Shown: positions 1 through 8,854, counted from the first letter of the stretch. The stretch is 64,000 nt of DNA from Bradyrhizobium diazoefficiens (GCF_016612535.1 NZ_JAENXS010000001.1:3125501-3189500); one strand, 5' to 3'. Notes: generated by a model not told the origin, from the letters alone. A program made the numbers and translations.

Positions 1-1227
1 GACATCAACCGCGACTTGTCGTCGTCGATCCGCGACGCCAAGATCTCGGCGTTGCAGCCGCCGCCGATCGACAATCTCGGCAATTCGTCCGGCTTCTCGT
101 TCCGCCTCCAGGATCGCGGCCAGAAGGGCTATCCGGCCATGATGCGCGCCGCCGGTCAGCTGATCGCGGAAGCCAATGCGAGTCCGGTGTTGCAAAAGGT
201 CTATGTCGAGGGCCTGCCCGAAGCCGGCGTGGTCAATCTCGTGATCGACCGCCAGAAGGCCGGCGCCTTCGGCGTCACCTTCGAGGACATCAACAACACC
301 ATCTCGACCAATCTCGGCTCGAACTATATCAACGACTTCCCGAACCGCGGCCGCATGCAGCGCGTCGTGGTGCAGGCCGACGCCCGCGACCGCATGAGGA
401 CCGAGGACATCCTCAACTACAACGTCAAGAACAGCCGCGGCCAGCTCGTGCCGTTCTCCTCCTTTGCGACGGTCGAATGGTCGCGCGGTCCGACCCAGAT
501 CGCCGGCTTCAACTATTATCCCGCCGTGCGCATCTCCGGCGAAGCCAAACCCGGCTTTACCTCGGGCGATGCGATTGCCGAGATGGAGCGGCTTGCCGGC
601 AAACTGCCGCGCGGCTTCGGCTATGAATGGACCGGACAGTCGCTCCAGGAAAAACTGTCGGGCTCGCAGGCGCCATTCCTGCTGGCGCTGTCGGTCTTCG
701 TGGTGTTCCTGTGTCTGGCCGCGCTTTATGAGAGCTGGACCATTCCGCTCGCAGTGCTGCTCACCGTGCCGCTCGGCATCGTCGGCGCGGTGGTCGCCGC
801 GATGCTGCGGGGTCTCCCGAACGACGTCTATTTCACCGTCGGCCTCATCACCATCATTGGTCTCGCCGCCAAGGACGCGATCCTGATCATCGAGTTCGCC
901 AGGGATCTGCGCAAAGAAGGCAAGCCGCTGGTGGACGTCACCATCGAGGCCTGCCGCCTGCGCTTCCGTCCGATCCTGATGACCGGCCTCGCCTTCATCT
1001 GCGGCGTGCTGCCGATGGCGATCGCCCACGGCGCCGGCGGCGCCAGCCAGCAATCGCTCGGCACCGTCGTGATGGGCGGCATGATCGCGGTGGTGATCTT
1101 GGCGCTACTGATGGTGCCGGTGTTCTTCGTCACGGTACAGCGCGTGTTGGCGGGGGACAGCGAGAAGGCAGAGAAGGTTGAAGGCGAGGCGTACGGGCCG
1201 CCGGCACCGGCGAGGGCCGGTCACTGA
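1..1227 (+). CDS. RND (HAE1/AcrB-type) multidrug efflux permease, C-terminal part
   Basis: The reading frame is open from base 1, so this is the last ~408 codons of a gene that begins outside the window; family members are about 1,050 residues long. The visible part covers the second periplasmic porter half (residues ~20-215), then the C-terminal membrane bundle with hydrophobic segments starting near LLALSVFVVFLCLAALYESW. The motif region GLAAKDAILIIEFA matches the AcrB motif GLSAKNAILIVEFA but carries Asp where AcrB has Asn. In the family these trimeric inner-membrane pumps use proton flux to drive export through a TolC-like channel with a membrane-fusion protein, presumably encoded upstream. 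Substrate cannot be told from this part. Family assignment is secure. Confidence 0.95.
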   Translation, partial: DINRDLSSSIRDAKISALQPPPIDNLGNSSGFSFRLQDRGQKGYPAMMRAAGQLIAEANASPVLQKVYVEGLPEAGVVNLVIDRQKAGAFGVTFEDINNTISTNLGSNYINDFPNRGRMQRVVVQADARDRMRTEDILNYNVKNSRGQLVPFSSFATVEWSRGPTQIAGFNYYPAVRISGEAKPGFTSGDAIAEMERLAGKLPRGFGYEWTGQSLQEKLSGSQAPFLLALSVFVVFLCLAALYESWTIPLAVLLTVPLGIVGAVVAAMLRGLPNDVYFTVGLITIIGLAAKDAILIIEFARDLRKEGKPLVDVTIEACRLRFRPILMTGLAFICGVLPMAIAHGAGGASQQSLGTVVMGGMIAVVILALLMVPVFFVTVQRVLAGDSEKAEKVEGEAYGPPAPARAGH

Positions 1228-1346
1228 ACGCGGGATCGGTCGGCTTGCTTTCTCGGAGGCGTCAATCCAGACTGCATCTCTGGATTGAATGAGCATGTGT
1301 TCGCGCCATCGCGCAAATGCACAGCCAACCCGCCGATTGAGAACAT

Positions 1347-2477
1347 GTGATGCGTCTGACCGACGTTGCGATCTCTAACTACCGCTCCATTCGGCAGCTC
1401 TCGATACCAATCCACCCCTTGTCCGTATTCGTGGGCGAGAACGGTGTCGGTAAATCCAATCTCTACAAGTCCTTGTCGCTGTTGCGCGACGCGGCAACCG
1501 GGCGGATCACGCGCACGATCGCCGACGAAGGCGGATTGAATTCGGTCTGCTGGTCCGGCCTCCGCAAGCGCGGCGAGGATGGACGACTGCGGTTGTCGGC
1601 CAAATTCGAGCGTCTCAACTATTCCATCGAGATCGGATTTCCTAGCCCGGCTGAGGCGGCGTTTTCCGGCGAGCCGATGATCAAGGCCGAAAGTATCGAG
1701 GCGACGCAGGGCAAGCGAACGGTTCAACTGATGGAACGGAAAAATTCGCTCGTCAGCGTTCGCGGCGAAAGCGGCGCATGGAGCAGCCACAAGGACGCGG
1801 TGCTTCCGTCCGAGACGGCGCTTGCGGGTTTTTCCGATGGCAAAGAATGCCCCGAAATCGATTTGATCAGAAACGCAATGCTGGGCTGGCGCTTCTATCA
1901 CGACTTTCGCACCGATCCGGCGTCACCGATACGAAAGCCGTGTCTGGCGATTACGACGCCCTCGCTCAGTGCCGATGGAAACGATCTGGCCGCGGCCCTG
2001 GCGACGCTCTATACCATTCGGGAAGACGCCACCGACCTGCAGGACGCAATCCAGGATGCATTCCCGGGCGCTGAACTCCGCGCATGGGAGGCAAATGGCT
2101 GGTGTGAATTTGATCTGCAACTGGCGGATATGCCGCGGCCATTCAAGGCCCACGAATTATCCGATGGGACGCTGAAATACATCTGCCTGCTCGCAGTTTT
2201 CATGGGCTATCGGCTGCCGCCCTTCATCGCGCTGAACGAACCCGAGACCAGCCTGCATCCGTCGCTGCTGGCGCCACTGGCGCGGCTGGTCGCCAAGGCA
2301 TCACATCGCGCCGACATCTGGATCGTCACCCATTCGGAGCAACTGATGGAGGCATTGCGAACCGAGAGTTCGGTCCCGCTTCGCCGGGTGATCAAGCCGA
2401 AAGGTGCCACGACCATCGAGGGTCTGACCATTGGCGGTGAATATCGGGACGAGGAATCGGACGACGACGATTCCTAG
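1347..2477 (+). CDS. AAA/ABC-type ATPase of the RecF/OLD-like group
   Basis: A 376-residue soluble ATPase. Walker A is GENGVGKS (residues 30-37), the ABC-like signature is ELSDGT (~270), Walker B is IALNEPETSLHP (~294) and a switch histidine sits in WIVTHSE (~326). This order is that of the SMC/RecF/OLD superfamily (COG4637-like predicted ATPases), where ATP binding joins two heads to act on DNA or RNA. There is no TOPRIM domain, so it is not an OLD nuclease. The start is GTG at 1347 or the adjacent ATG at 1350. The C-terminus is acidic (ESDDDDS). It stands alone between the efflux gene and a toxin-antitoxin pair. Role unknown; DNA repair or phage defence are possible but unproven. Confidence 0.85.
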   Translation: MMRLTDVAISNYRSIRQLSIPIHPLSVFVGENGVGKSNLYKSLSLLRDAATGRITRTIADEGGLNSVCWSGLRKRGEDGRLRLSAKFERLNYSIEIGFPSPAEAAFSGEPMIKAESIEATQGKRTVQLMERKNSLVSVRGESGAWSSHKDAVLPSETALAGFSDGKECPEIDLIRNAMLGWRFYHDFRTDPASPIRKPCLAITTPSLSADGNDLAAALATLYTIREDATDLQDAIQDAFPGAELRAWEANGWCEFDLQLADMPRPFKAHELSDGTLKYICLLAVFMGYRLPPFIALNEPETSLHPSLLAPLARLVAKASHRADIWIVTHSEQLMEALRTESSVPLRRVIKPKGATTIEGLTIGGEYRDEESDDDDS

Positions 2478-2484
2478 ACATCAG

Positions 2485-2645
2485 GGCCACAACTGCTGGC
2501 ACACGCATGAAGCCTACGACTTTCCCTAGGAAGCCGGCGTCGTCGTCCACGAGGACGATCGGCACTGGGGACCGCACGAAAAGTTTGCCTTCGCGAGCAC
2601 GAGGGTCGGGGCTATTGGCACGGCCGCAAATGGGTGGCGTGGTAA
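2485..2645 (+). pseudogene. remnant of a small His/Trp-rich protein gene
   Basis: Right after the ATPase gene one frame reads GHNCWHTHEAYDFP, a TAG, then VVVHEDDRHWGPHEKF. The sense continues in another frame as REHEGRGYWHGRKWVAW before TAA at 2643. Together these look like the C-terminal half of one His/Trp/Glu-rich small protein broken by an in-frame stop and a frameshift. Function unknown. The join across frames is my inference. Confidence 0.35.
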
Positions 2646-2663
2646 ATTCACCTCCTGACGCAA

Positions 2664-2695
2664 GACCGGAGGCCGCGCTTTAGCGGCCTTCGGTC
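2664..2695. terminator. hairpin between convergent genes
   Basis: Arms GACCGGAGGCCGC (2664-2676) and GCGGCCTTCGGTC (2683-2695) pair over 13 positions with one mismatch around a 6-base loop. It lies between the rightward ATPase gene and the leftward antitoxin gene. No long T-run follows on either strand, so termination is plausible, not certain. Confidence 0.45.
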
Positions 2696-2709
2696 AGATG
2701 AAGCGCTGG

Positions 2710-3072
2710 CTAGAGAATAGCCTCGATGCCTTTGCGGCGGATCACGTTGAGCAGCACGAGGGTTGGGCCGGTTGGGTGTTTGTCGCCGCGTTCGAGCTGT
2801 GACACGTAACCAGCCGTTACGTTGAGGTACCGGGCGAAAACCGCTTGGCTCAGTTTCGCCCGCTCGCGGATGGCCTTGACGTCGGCGCCTGAAATTTTCG
2901 CCGTGGCAGCGGCGGGCATGTCTGAGGCCCCGAGATGTCGCATGGTGATCTTGTCGCGGGCTGCCTTCGATAGCAGACCGCTCTTGTGCATGTCATGCGC
3001 CGTTTCCAGCAGCTCCTTTGCGAGCCGACTGGTCTTTGCCTTCTTTTTTGCTTTCGTTGCCATCATGCACAT
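2710..3072 (-). CDS. HTH-type antitoxin (XRE family, NadS-like)
   Basis: A 120-residue protein with a lysine-rich N-terminus and a C-terminal Cro/CI helix-turn-helix (residues ~62-115, around VKAIRERAKLSQAVFARYLN and VTAGYVSQLERG). It overlaps the end of the preceding toxin gene by 80 bases, so the two are co-translated in the order toxin then antitoxin, the HigBA-like arrangement. In this family the HTH protein neutralises the toxin and represses the shared promoter. The likely operator is the perfect inverted repeat at 3433-3453. ATG start at 3072, with a second in-frame Met nearby; the exact start is uncertain because of the overlap. Confidence 0.85.
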   Translation of the reverse strand: MCMMATKAKKKAKTSRLAKELLETAHDMHKSGLLSKAARDKITMRHLGASDMPAAATAKISGADVKAIRERAKLSQAVFARYLNVTAGYVSQLERGDKHPTGPTLVLLNVIRRKGIEAIL

Positions 3073-3424
3073 CGATTAAAGTTCCATCGTTTATTGCTTG
3101 GTCGATTTTCTCTTTGTTCGCGCCCAGAAACGAGGCTGCGATTTCACGCAAAGTGAACAGCTCGCCGTTGCTGATGTTCTCGCGCTCATTCTTAGCGAAG
3201 GCAAAAAGGTAGACGGCGCGATCCGAGCCAAACCCGATCAACATACGAAAGCCGCTTCTTTTGCCCTGCCCCGGACGAGCAACCCGCTGCTTAATGACCT
3301 TGCCGCCAAGATCGGCGTCGATCAGGCCACGCTTGGCACGATCAACGGCCTCAACAAGGGCTGCATCGTCGATGCCATGCTGGCGGGTGAACTTAGCAAG
3401 CGTTCTCGTCTTGAAAATACGCAA
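2993..3424 (-). CDS. RelE/HigB-like toxin (PF06296-type)
   Basis: A 143-residue protein whose core (residues 1-115) has the features of this RelE-superfamily branch: RIFKTRTLAKF at the start, RGLIDADLGGKVIKQRVARPGQGK in the middle and RAVYLFAFAKNER toward the end. Family members are usually mRNA interferases acting at the ribosome. The predicted start is TTG at 3424, preceded by a purine-rich stretch (AGAGAG) and then the palindromic operator candidate. No better start occurs upstream before the promoter region. The C-terminal ~28 residues are Lys-rich and overlap the antitoxin gene. Toxin activity is inferred from family. Confidence 0.85.
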   Translation of the reverse strand: MRIFKTRTLAKFTRQHGIDDAALVEAVDRAKRGLIDADLGGKVIKQRVARPGQGKRSGFRMLIGFGSDRAVYLFAFAKNERENISNGELFTLREIAASFLGANKEKIDQAINDGTLIDVHDGNESKKEGKDQSARKGAAGNGA

Positions 3425-3432
3425 AAGCGTCT

Positions 3433-3453
3433 CTCTAGTTCTATAAACTAGAG
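3433..3453. promoter_or_regulatory. perfect inverted repeat, probable toxin-antitoxin operator
   Basis: CTCTAGTT - CTATA - AACTAGAG: 8-bp arms with a 5-base spacer, 9 bases upstream of the toxin TTG. On the minus strand a TTGAAA (-35 candidate) lies about 17 bases before an AT-rich stretch overlapping this palindrome, so a bound HTH antitoxin would block the promoter. Confidence 0.6.
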
Positions 3454-3593
3454 TTTGTAGTGCTATATTTCAAGATGATTGTGCGCAAGAATCGTGCGTT
3501 TTTGGGAGCGAGAGCGTGCAGCGCTTAAGCGATCCTGGACAACGCCAACGGCAGAGAACGCGGTTGGCGTTGTAGCCGTAAGTCGCTTTCTTC

Positions 3594-3742
3594 ACCTCGC
3601 CCCGCTTGCGGGGAGAGGCCGGATCGCATCGTGAGATGCGATCCGGGTGAGGGGGACTGTCCGCGAGTCCAATTCGTACAGTCTTTGCGGAAGCGGCCCC
3701 TCACCCCAACCCTCTCCCCGTAAGAACGGGGCGAGGGAGCGC
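3594..3742. repeat. long palindromic intergenic repeat, copy A
   Basis: Two outer arms (CACCTCGCCCCGCTTGCGGGGAG... and ...CTCTCCCCGTAAGAACGGGGCGAGGG) enclose GGTGAGGGGGACT...GCGAGTCC and GCGGCCCCTCACC. Three further copies with the same plan occur in this window (7576-7718, 14437-14570 and a split copy at 16436-18034). It ends just downstream of the suhB-like gene and could form a strong hairpin at the end of the leftward operon. Confidence 0.75.
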
Positions 3743-3760
3743 ACTGTCAATGCGGCCCGC

Positions 3761-4546
3761 CTACTTCCGCAACACCTTCACCAGCTCCCCGTGGACGAAC
3801 TCATTTCCGCACACGACGTCGCCCGTCACCAGGGCATCGCCCGGTGTGTTGATGTCGCTGATGGTGCCGCCTGCTTCGCGCACCATGATCTGGCCGGCGG
3901 CGATGTCCCAGGGTTGCAGGTCGCGCTCCCAATAGCCGTCGAGGCGGCCGGCGGCGACGAAGGCGAGGTCGAGCGAGGCGGCGCCGAAGCGGCGGAGGCC
4001 CGCGACGCGGTCCTGGATCGCGGTCATCTCGCGGCGGAATTCCTCGTGGTCGCCGCGACCGAGATGGGGCAGGCCGCAGGCCACCACGCATTCGTTGAGC
4101 TGGCGGCGGCCGGCGACGCGCAGGCGCTGATCGTTGAGGAAGGCGCCCTTGCCGCGCTCGGCGATGTAGAGCTCGTCATTGGCGGGGTTGTAGATCACGC
4201 CGGCGATGATGGTGCCTTCGCGCGAAAGCCCGATGGAGATCGCGAATTGCGGGATGCCGTGCAGGAAGTTGGTGGTGCCGTCCAAGGGATCGACGATCCA
4301 GGTGTGGCTCTTGTCGGAGCCTTCGCGCTGGCCTCCTTCCTCGCCGATGAAGCCGTAGCCCGGCCGGGCCTTGGCGAGGTCTTGATAGAGGATTTCTTCG
4401 GCGCGCTTGTCAGCGAGCGAGACGAAGTTTGCCGGCCCCTTCAGCGAGACTTGCAAATGCTCGATCTCACCGAGATCGCGCTTGAGGCTGCGGCCGGCGC
4501 GGCGCGCGGCTTTGACCATGACGTTGATAGTGGCGGAATACAGCAT
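3761..4546 (-). CDS. suhB: inositol monophosphatase family protein
   Basis: A 261-residue Mg-dependent phosphatase. Metal ligands are visible: GEEGG (E69/E70), the signature WIVDPLDGTTNF (residues 83-94) with D86 and D89, and the second signature PWDIAAG with D214. Length and motif spacing are normal for the family, which hydrolyses inositol-1-phosphate or related sugar or nucleotide phosphates; in bacteria the SuhB subgroup also touches rRNA transcription. ATG start at 4546 with the methionine followed by a typical N-terminal helix. It is the last gene of the leftward cluster, 82 bases after the Sel1 protein gene. Which phosphate it acts on cannot be read from sequence. Confidence 0.93.
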   Translation of the reverse strand: MLYSATINVMVKAARRAGRSLKRDLGEIEHLQVSLKGPANFVSLADKRAEEILYQDLAKARPGYGFIGEEGGQREGSDKSHTWIVDPLDGTTNFLHGIPQFAISIGLSREGTIIAGVIYNPANDELYIAERGKGAFLNDQRLRVAGRRQLNECVVACGLPHLGRGDHEEFRREMTAIQDRVAGLRRFGAASLDLAFVAAGRLDGYWERDLQPWDIAAGQIMVREAGGTISDINTPGDALVTGDVVCGNEFVHGELVKVLRK

Positions 4547-4628
4547 GAGCTCTGGTCTTGATCGGGGAGGGGCGCGAAATCACGCCATTTGAGGGGATTG
4601 GGTGCCCCGCGAGGGACCAAACGTCAAG

Positions 4629-5735
4629 TCATTTGGTCCCGAGCCATTTCTTGGCGGCGGCTTCGGCCTTGGCGCGGTCGTCAGCAGGCAGATCGGCAAG
4701 CTGTTTGTCGAGTTCGGGATCGCCCTTGCCCGACGTCTTGGCCACCAGGTGCCATTTGAACCCCTCGATCTTGTCCACGGGCGCACCCATGCCGTTGATC
4801 AAGACCCAGGCCAGCCGGTTTTGTGCGATCGCGCTGCCTTGGCGGGACGCCTTGCGCAGCAACGCCACGGCCGCCGGCTGGTTCTTCGGCGTGCCGGTGC
4901 CGTTGAACAGCGCGATGGCATATTCGACCTCGGCATCGACGTTGTCGGCCAATGAGGCGGCCTGGAGCAGCCGCACCGACTTGTCGAGGTCCTTGGGCAC
5001 GCCGGTGCCTTCCTTGTAGAAGGTCGCGAGCGCGTATTGAGCCTCGGGCACGCCGGCATCCGCCGCCTGGCGCAGTAGTTCGGCGGAGCGCTTGACGTCC
5101 TGCGGCAGGGTCTGGCCGTCCAGATAAAGCAAAGCGAGGTTATAGGCGGCCTTGGGCTCGCCGAGCTTGGCGGCGGAGGCCATCAGCTTGACCGCCTCGC
5201 CCTTGTCGACAGGACCGCCGCGGCCGGCAATGCGCAGCATCGCGAGCGCAAACATCGCCTCGCGGTCGCCGGCGTCGGACGCGCGCTTGTACCACTCGAC
5301 CGCCTTGGCGTAGTCGCGCCTGATGCCCATAGCGTTGGAATAGAGCTCGCCCAGCATGGTCATGGCCTTGGCGTCGCCGGTCTTGGCACGCGCACTGGCG
5401 AGATCGAAGGCGGTCTTGTACTGGCCGCGCTGATAGGCGCCGAACACGAGGTCGACGTTGGAATCGTCGGTCGCCGGCGCCGGGATCACGGTTGCCGGCA
5501 GCGTCGGGCTCGGCGAGGCCGATGGCTTTGGTGCGGCCTCCTTTTTCTTGGTGATCGTGTGGGGCGCGACCTTCGGCTTTTCCTTCAGCTTTTCCTTGGG
5601 CTTTTCCTTCGGATTTTCCCTGGCTTTCTCGGTCGATGGGCTTGGGATCGTCGCCGGCGGCGTGATCTGGAGCTGCGCGGCCGCGGGCGCTGCCAGCAGC
5701 AGCGTGGCCAGAAGCGTGATGCGCGGGAGCGTCAT
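4629..5735 (-). CDS. secreted Sel1-like repeat protein
   Basis: A 368-residue protein starting with a Sec signal peptide (hydrophobic core LLATLLLAAPAAAQ), followed by a low-complexity Lys/Pro/Glu linker (residues ~30-80) and at least six ~36-residue Sel1/TPR-like repeats (residues ~95-335), for example AMTMLGELYSNAMGI, AMFALAMLRIAG, AAYNLALLYLDG and AQYALATFYKEG. Such solenoids act as periplasmic scaffolds for protein-protein contacts. The Lys/Glu linker could cross the periplasm. The gene begins 8 bases after the ThiE-like gene stops, so it is probably in the same transcript. No enzymatic motif is seen. Confidence 0.85.
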   Translation of the reverse strand: MTLPRITLLATLLLAAPAAAQLQITPPATIPSPSTEKARENPKEKPKEKLKEKPKVAPHTITKKKEAAPKPSASPSPTLPATVIPAPATDDSNVDLVFGAYQRGQYKTAFDLASARAKTGDAKAMTMLGELYSNAMGIRRDYAKAVEWYKRASDAGDREAMFALAMLRIAGRGGPVDKGEAVKLMASAAKLGEPKAAYNLALLYLDGQTLPQDVKRSAELLRQAADAGVPEAQYALATFYKEGTGVPKDLDKSVRLLQAASLADNVDAEVEYAIALFNGTGTPKNQPAAVALLRKASRQGSAIAQNRLAWVLINGMGAPVDKIEGFKWHLVAKTSGKGDPELDKQLADLPADDRAKAEAAAKKWLGTK

Positions 5736-5743
5736 GGCGGGCG

Positions 5744-6412
5744 CTAGCTCTGGCCCACGGCAACAGCCGTGTAGGCCTTCTTGATCGCGGCGTCGGCCTC
5801 GATCAGCGCGGCCTCGGGCCCGCGCGGGTCGGCCCAGACCAGATCGCCGACCAGCACGAAATCGGCGCCGCTGGCGGCGAAGTCATGAGCCTCCTCGAAC
5901 GAGACCGCGAAGCCGACGCAGGGCGGCTCGAACAGCTCGGCCCACCAGTCCAGCCGCTCGGCAATCGCCTGGGACGACGGTCGCTGGCCCTTGGCGTCGG
6001 GCTCGCCGAACAGCAAATAGTCCGCGCCGATCTCGCCGGCGTCCATCGACTCGTGGCGCGTCTCGAGCCCGCCGACGCCGGCGATGCGGTCGGGCTTGAG
6101 CGACGGCATCGCCTCCTCCAGTGCGGCGATGCCTGCGAGGTGCGCGCCGTCGGCGCCGCCGCGCGCGACCAGATCAGGATGGCCGTCGATGAGGAGGGCC
6201 GCGCCGGCGCTCTGCACGATCGGCGCCAAGGCCTTGATCCGCGAGATCATGGTGCGCTGGTCGGTCTCCTTCAGCCGTACCAGCACGGCTGCGACATCGG
6301 CCGCGGCGAGCAGGGCCGGCAGCTCGGCGAGAAGCGATGTGGGATCATCGACAACAGGCGTCGCGAGATAGAGGCGCGGCGCCGGGCGCGGCGGAGGCGA
6401 TTTGTTCGACAA
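5744..6412 (-). CDS. thiamine phosphate synthase-like protein (ThiE family)
   Basis: A 222-residue TIM-barrel protein. It has RLYLATP at strand 1, LLIDGHPDLVARGGADGAHL (the ThiE-type active-site strand with the GADGVHL element), then GADYLLFGEP and a late GADFVLVGDLVW in place of the canonical phosphate-binding end. In the family the enzyme joins HMP-PP and thiazole phosphate. The C-terminal half is divergent, so it may be a ThiE/TenI paralog instead of the biosynthetic enzyme. The start is a TTG at 6412, three bases after the stop of the class I aldolase gene, implying translational coupling; no ATG lies in a suitable place. Confidence 0.75.
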   Translation of the reverse strand: MSNKSPPPRPAPRLYLATPVVDDPTSLLAELPALLAAADVAAVLVRLKETDQRTMISRIKALAPIVQSAGAALLIDGHPDLVARGGADGAHLAGIAALEEAMPSLKPDRIAGVGGLETRHESMDAGEIGADYLLFGEPDAKGQRPSSQAIAERLDWWAELFEPPCVGFAVSFEEAHDFAASGADFVLVGDLVWADPRGPEAALIEADAAIKKAYTAVAVGQS

Positions 6413-6415
6413 GAT

Positions 6416-7441
6416 CTAGGCTGCCTTCTGTTCCAGGCTGCTTTGCCATTCGCCTTTGGAGGCGAGGCCATTCATGCGTGCGCGATGACTGAATGCGTTC
6501 TGTCCGGCCGTGACGTTCTCGGCCTTGCCGGACCAGGCCTTCTGCGGCGCGGCCTGCAGGGCGCGGCCGTAGGAGAAGGTCAGGCCCCAGGGCAGCGGGC
6601 CGAGCTTGTGCATGGCGTTGAGATGCGCGGTCGCCTCCTCGTCCGACTGGCCGCCGGAGAGGAAGGCGATGCCGGGCACTGCCGCCGGCACGCACGCCTT
6701 CAGCAGCCGTATCGTCTTCTCGGCGACTTCCTCGACGGAAGCCTGCTTCGCGCACTTCTTGCCTGATATCGCCATGTTCGGTTTCAGCACCATGCCTTCG
6801 AGCGCGATGCGCTGCACGCGCAACTCCTGGAACGTCTTGTTGAGCACGCGGCTCGTCACCTCATAGCAGCGGTCGATGTCGTGGTCGCCGTCCATCAGCA
6901 CTTCCGGCTCGACGATCGGCACGATCTGCGCGGCCTGGCAGAGCGCGGCGTAGCGCGCCAGCGCATGGGCATTGACCCTGATCGCCGTCATGGAGGGGAT
7001 TCCGGTGCCGATATCGATCACCGCCCGCCATTTGGCGAAGCGCGCGCCGCGCTCGTAATATGTCTTCAGGCGATCGGCGAGCTTGTCGAGCCCGACGGTG
7101 ACGGTTTCACCCGGGCACATCGGCAAGGCTTGCGTGCCCTCGTCGACCTTGATGCCGGGGATGGCGCCGCTATCCTCGATCAGCTTGACCAGCGGCGTGC
7201 CGTCCGCAGCATTCTGCCAGATCGTCTCGTCATAGAGGATCACGCCGGAAATGTACCGGCTCATGGCGTCCCTGGAGCGGAACAGCATTTCGCGATAGTC
7301 GCGGCGGCTTGATTCCGTCGATTCCACCCCGATCGCGTCAAACCGCTTCTTGATGGTGCCGGAGGATTCGTCGGCGGCAAGGATGCCCTTGCCTGATACG
7401 ACCATGGCGGTCGCGATCCTGTTGAGCTCAGTCAGATTCAT
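6416..7441 (-). CDS. class I fructose-bisphosphate aldolase
   Basis: A 341-residue Schiff-base aldolase. The frame is open further upstream, but ATG at 7441 is chosen because it has GGGAGG 9 bases before it and gives the usual N-terminus (LNRIATAMVVSGKGILAADES). The active-site lysine lies in ALEGMVLKPNMA, and GIKVDEG and FLSGGQSDEEA are conserved family segments. It cleaves fructose-1,6-bisphosphate to DHAP and glyceraldehyde-3-phosphate without a metal. It sits directly downstream of an unrelated class II aldolase gene, with repeat copy B between them. Having both classes side by side suggests separate roles, for example glycolytic versus Calvin-cycle flux. Confidence 0.95.
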   Translation of the reverse strand: MNLTELNRIATAMVVSGKGILAADESSGTIKKRFDAIGVESTESSRRDYREMLFRSRDAMSRYISGVILYDETIWQNAADGTPLVKLIEDSGAIPGIKVDEGTQALPMCPGETVTVGLDKLADRLKTYYERGARFAKWRAVIDIGTGIPSMTAIRVNAHALARYAALCQAAQIVPIVEPEVLMDGDHDIDRCYEVTSRVLNKTFQELRVQRIALEGMVLKPNMAISGKKCAKQASVEEVAEKTIRLLKACVPAAVPGIAFLSGGQSDEEATAHLNAMHKLGPLPWGLTFSYGRALQAAPQKAWSGKAENVTAGQNAFSHRARMNGLASKGEWQSSLEQKAA

Positions 7442-7575
7442 CGAGAGGTCCTCCCAAAACGATGCTGCCCTTGCCTGTGAAAATAGACGGTTCTCGGGCA
7501 ATTGCCGAGTTAACGTTGGTCGCAGGGGAAGGGGGATAGGAGGCGGTTGGGGCGAAAAAGGAGCGGCTGGCAAAG

Positions 7576-7718
7576 GTTCACCTCGCCCCGCCTGCGGGGA
7601 GAGGTCGGTCGCGAAGCGACCGGGTGAGGGGGACTCTCCGCGAGTCCGTTTTTCACCGTCCTTTGTGGAAGCAGCCCCTCACCCGACCCTCTCTCCGCGA
7701 AGAGCGGGGAGAGGGAGG
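7576..7718. repeat. long palindromic intergenic repeat, copy B
   Basis: Same plan as copy A: CACCTCGCCCCGCCTGCGGGG at the left, GGTGAGGGGGACTCTCCGCGAGTCC in the middle, and CCTCTCTCCGCGAAGAGCGGGG at the right. It fills the gap between the two aldolase genes and may act as a transcription terminator or attenuator between them. Confidence 0.75.
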
Positions 7719-7724
7719 GATAGA

Positions 7725-8792
7725 TCACGCGACGCGGGGGGCGAGCTCGCCCTTGGCGTAGCGCTTGGCCATTTCTGCCGGGGTCAGGACCTTCTTGAAC
7801 TTGGCGGCCTGGCCGGCGGTATTGAACTCCTGGAGCCGCTGCTTGCACAGCTTGGTCATGGCTTCCATCGCGGGCTTCAGGTACTTGCGCGGATCGAACT
7901 CTTCCGGATTGTCCTTGAGGACCTTGCGGATCTGGCCGGTCATGGCCATGCGGTTGTCGGTGTCGATGTTGATCTTGCGCACGCCGTGCTTGATGCCGCG
8001 CTGGATCTCGGGAACGGGCACGCCCCAGGTCGGCTTCATCTTGCCGCCATAGGCGTTGATGATGTCCTGGAGGTCCTGCGGCACCGAGGAGGAGCCGTGC
8101 ATGACCAGATGCGTGTTCGGCAGCTTGCGGTGGATCTCCTCGATCACGTTCATGGCGAGGATGTCGCCGTCCGGCTTGCGGGTAAATTTGTAGGCGCCGT
8201 GAGACGTGCCCATCGCGATCGCGAGCGCGTCGACCTGGGTCTCCTGGACGAATTTCACGGCCTCGTCCGGATTGGTCAGCAGCTGGTCGTGGCTGAGCTT
8301 GCCTTCGGCGCCGTGGCCGTCTTCCTTGTCGCCCATGCCGGTCTCGAGCGAGCCGAGCACGCCGAGCTCACCCTCGACCGAGATGCCGCCGAGATGGGCC
8401 ATGTCGGTCACGGTCTTGGTGACGCCGACATTGTAGGTCCAGTCGGCCGGGCTCTTGCCGTCGGCCTTCAGCGAGCCGTCCATCATCACTGAGGTGAAGC
8501 CGGCCTGGATCGCGGTCATGCAGGTGTCGGGGCCGTTGCCGTGGTCGAGATGCACGCAGACCGGGATGTGCGGATAGATCTCGGTCACCGCATCCATCAT
8601 GTGCTTGAGCATGATGTCGTTGGCGTAGGAGCGTGCCCCGCGCGAGGCCTGGATGATGACGGGGGCGTCGACCTGGTTGGCCGCGTCCATGATCGCCAGC
8701 GCCTGCTCCATGTTGTTGATGTTGAAGGCCGGGACGCCGTAATCGTGCTCCGCCGCATGGTCGAGCAATTGACGCAACGTGATCCGAGCCAT
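7725..8792 (-). CDS. fba: class II fructose-bisphosphate aldolase (Calvin-cycle subtype)
   Basis: A 355-residue Zn-dependent aldolase. ATG at 8792 follows GGAGAG and gives the family N-terminus [23 protein letters not shown]. Metal and substrate ligands are seen in [12 protein letters not shown] (Zn His and catalytic Asp) and later in the glycine-rich phosphate loop near MHGSSSVPQ. Its length fits the Calvin-cycle subtype (TIGR01521-like), which acts on fructose- and sedoheptulose-bisphosphates. It follows pgk by 62 bases and is part of the leftward tkt-gap-pgk-fba series. Confidence 0.95.
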   Translation of the reverse strand: MARITLRQLLDHAAEHDYGVPAFNINNMEQALAIMDAANQVDAPVIIQASRGARSYANDIMLKHMMDAVTEIYPHIPVCVHLDHGNGPDTCMTAIQAGFTSVMMDGSLKADGKSPADWTYNVGVTKTVTDMAHLGGISVEGELGVLGSLETGMGDKEDGHGAEGKLSHDQLLTNPDEAVKFVQETQVDALAIAMGTSHGAYKFTRKPDGDILAMNVIEEIHRKLPNTHLVMHGSSSVPQDLQDIINAYGGKMKPTWGVPVPEIQRGIKHGVRKINIDTDNRMAMTGQIRKVLKDNPEEFDPRKYLKPAMEAMTKLCKQRLQEFNTAGQAAKFKKVLTPAEMAKRYAKGELAPRVA

Positions 8793-8854
8793 CTGTCTTT
8801 CTCTCCGTTTGGGCCTAAGGGCCGCTTGTTTCTTGCTGATTTCTTGCCGATGAA

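Noticed and set aside
3098..3451. Rightward frame of 117 codons across the toxin gene
   Set aside because: It is antisense to a clear RelE-like toxin and has no family features.
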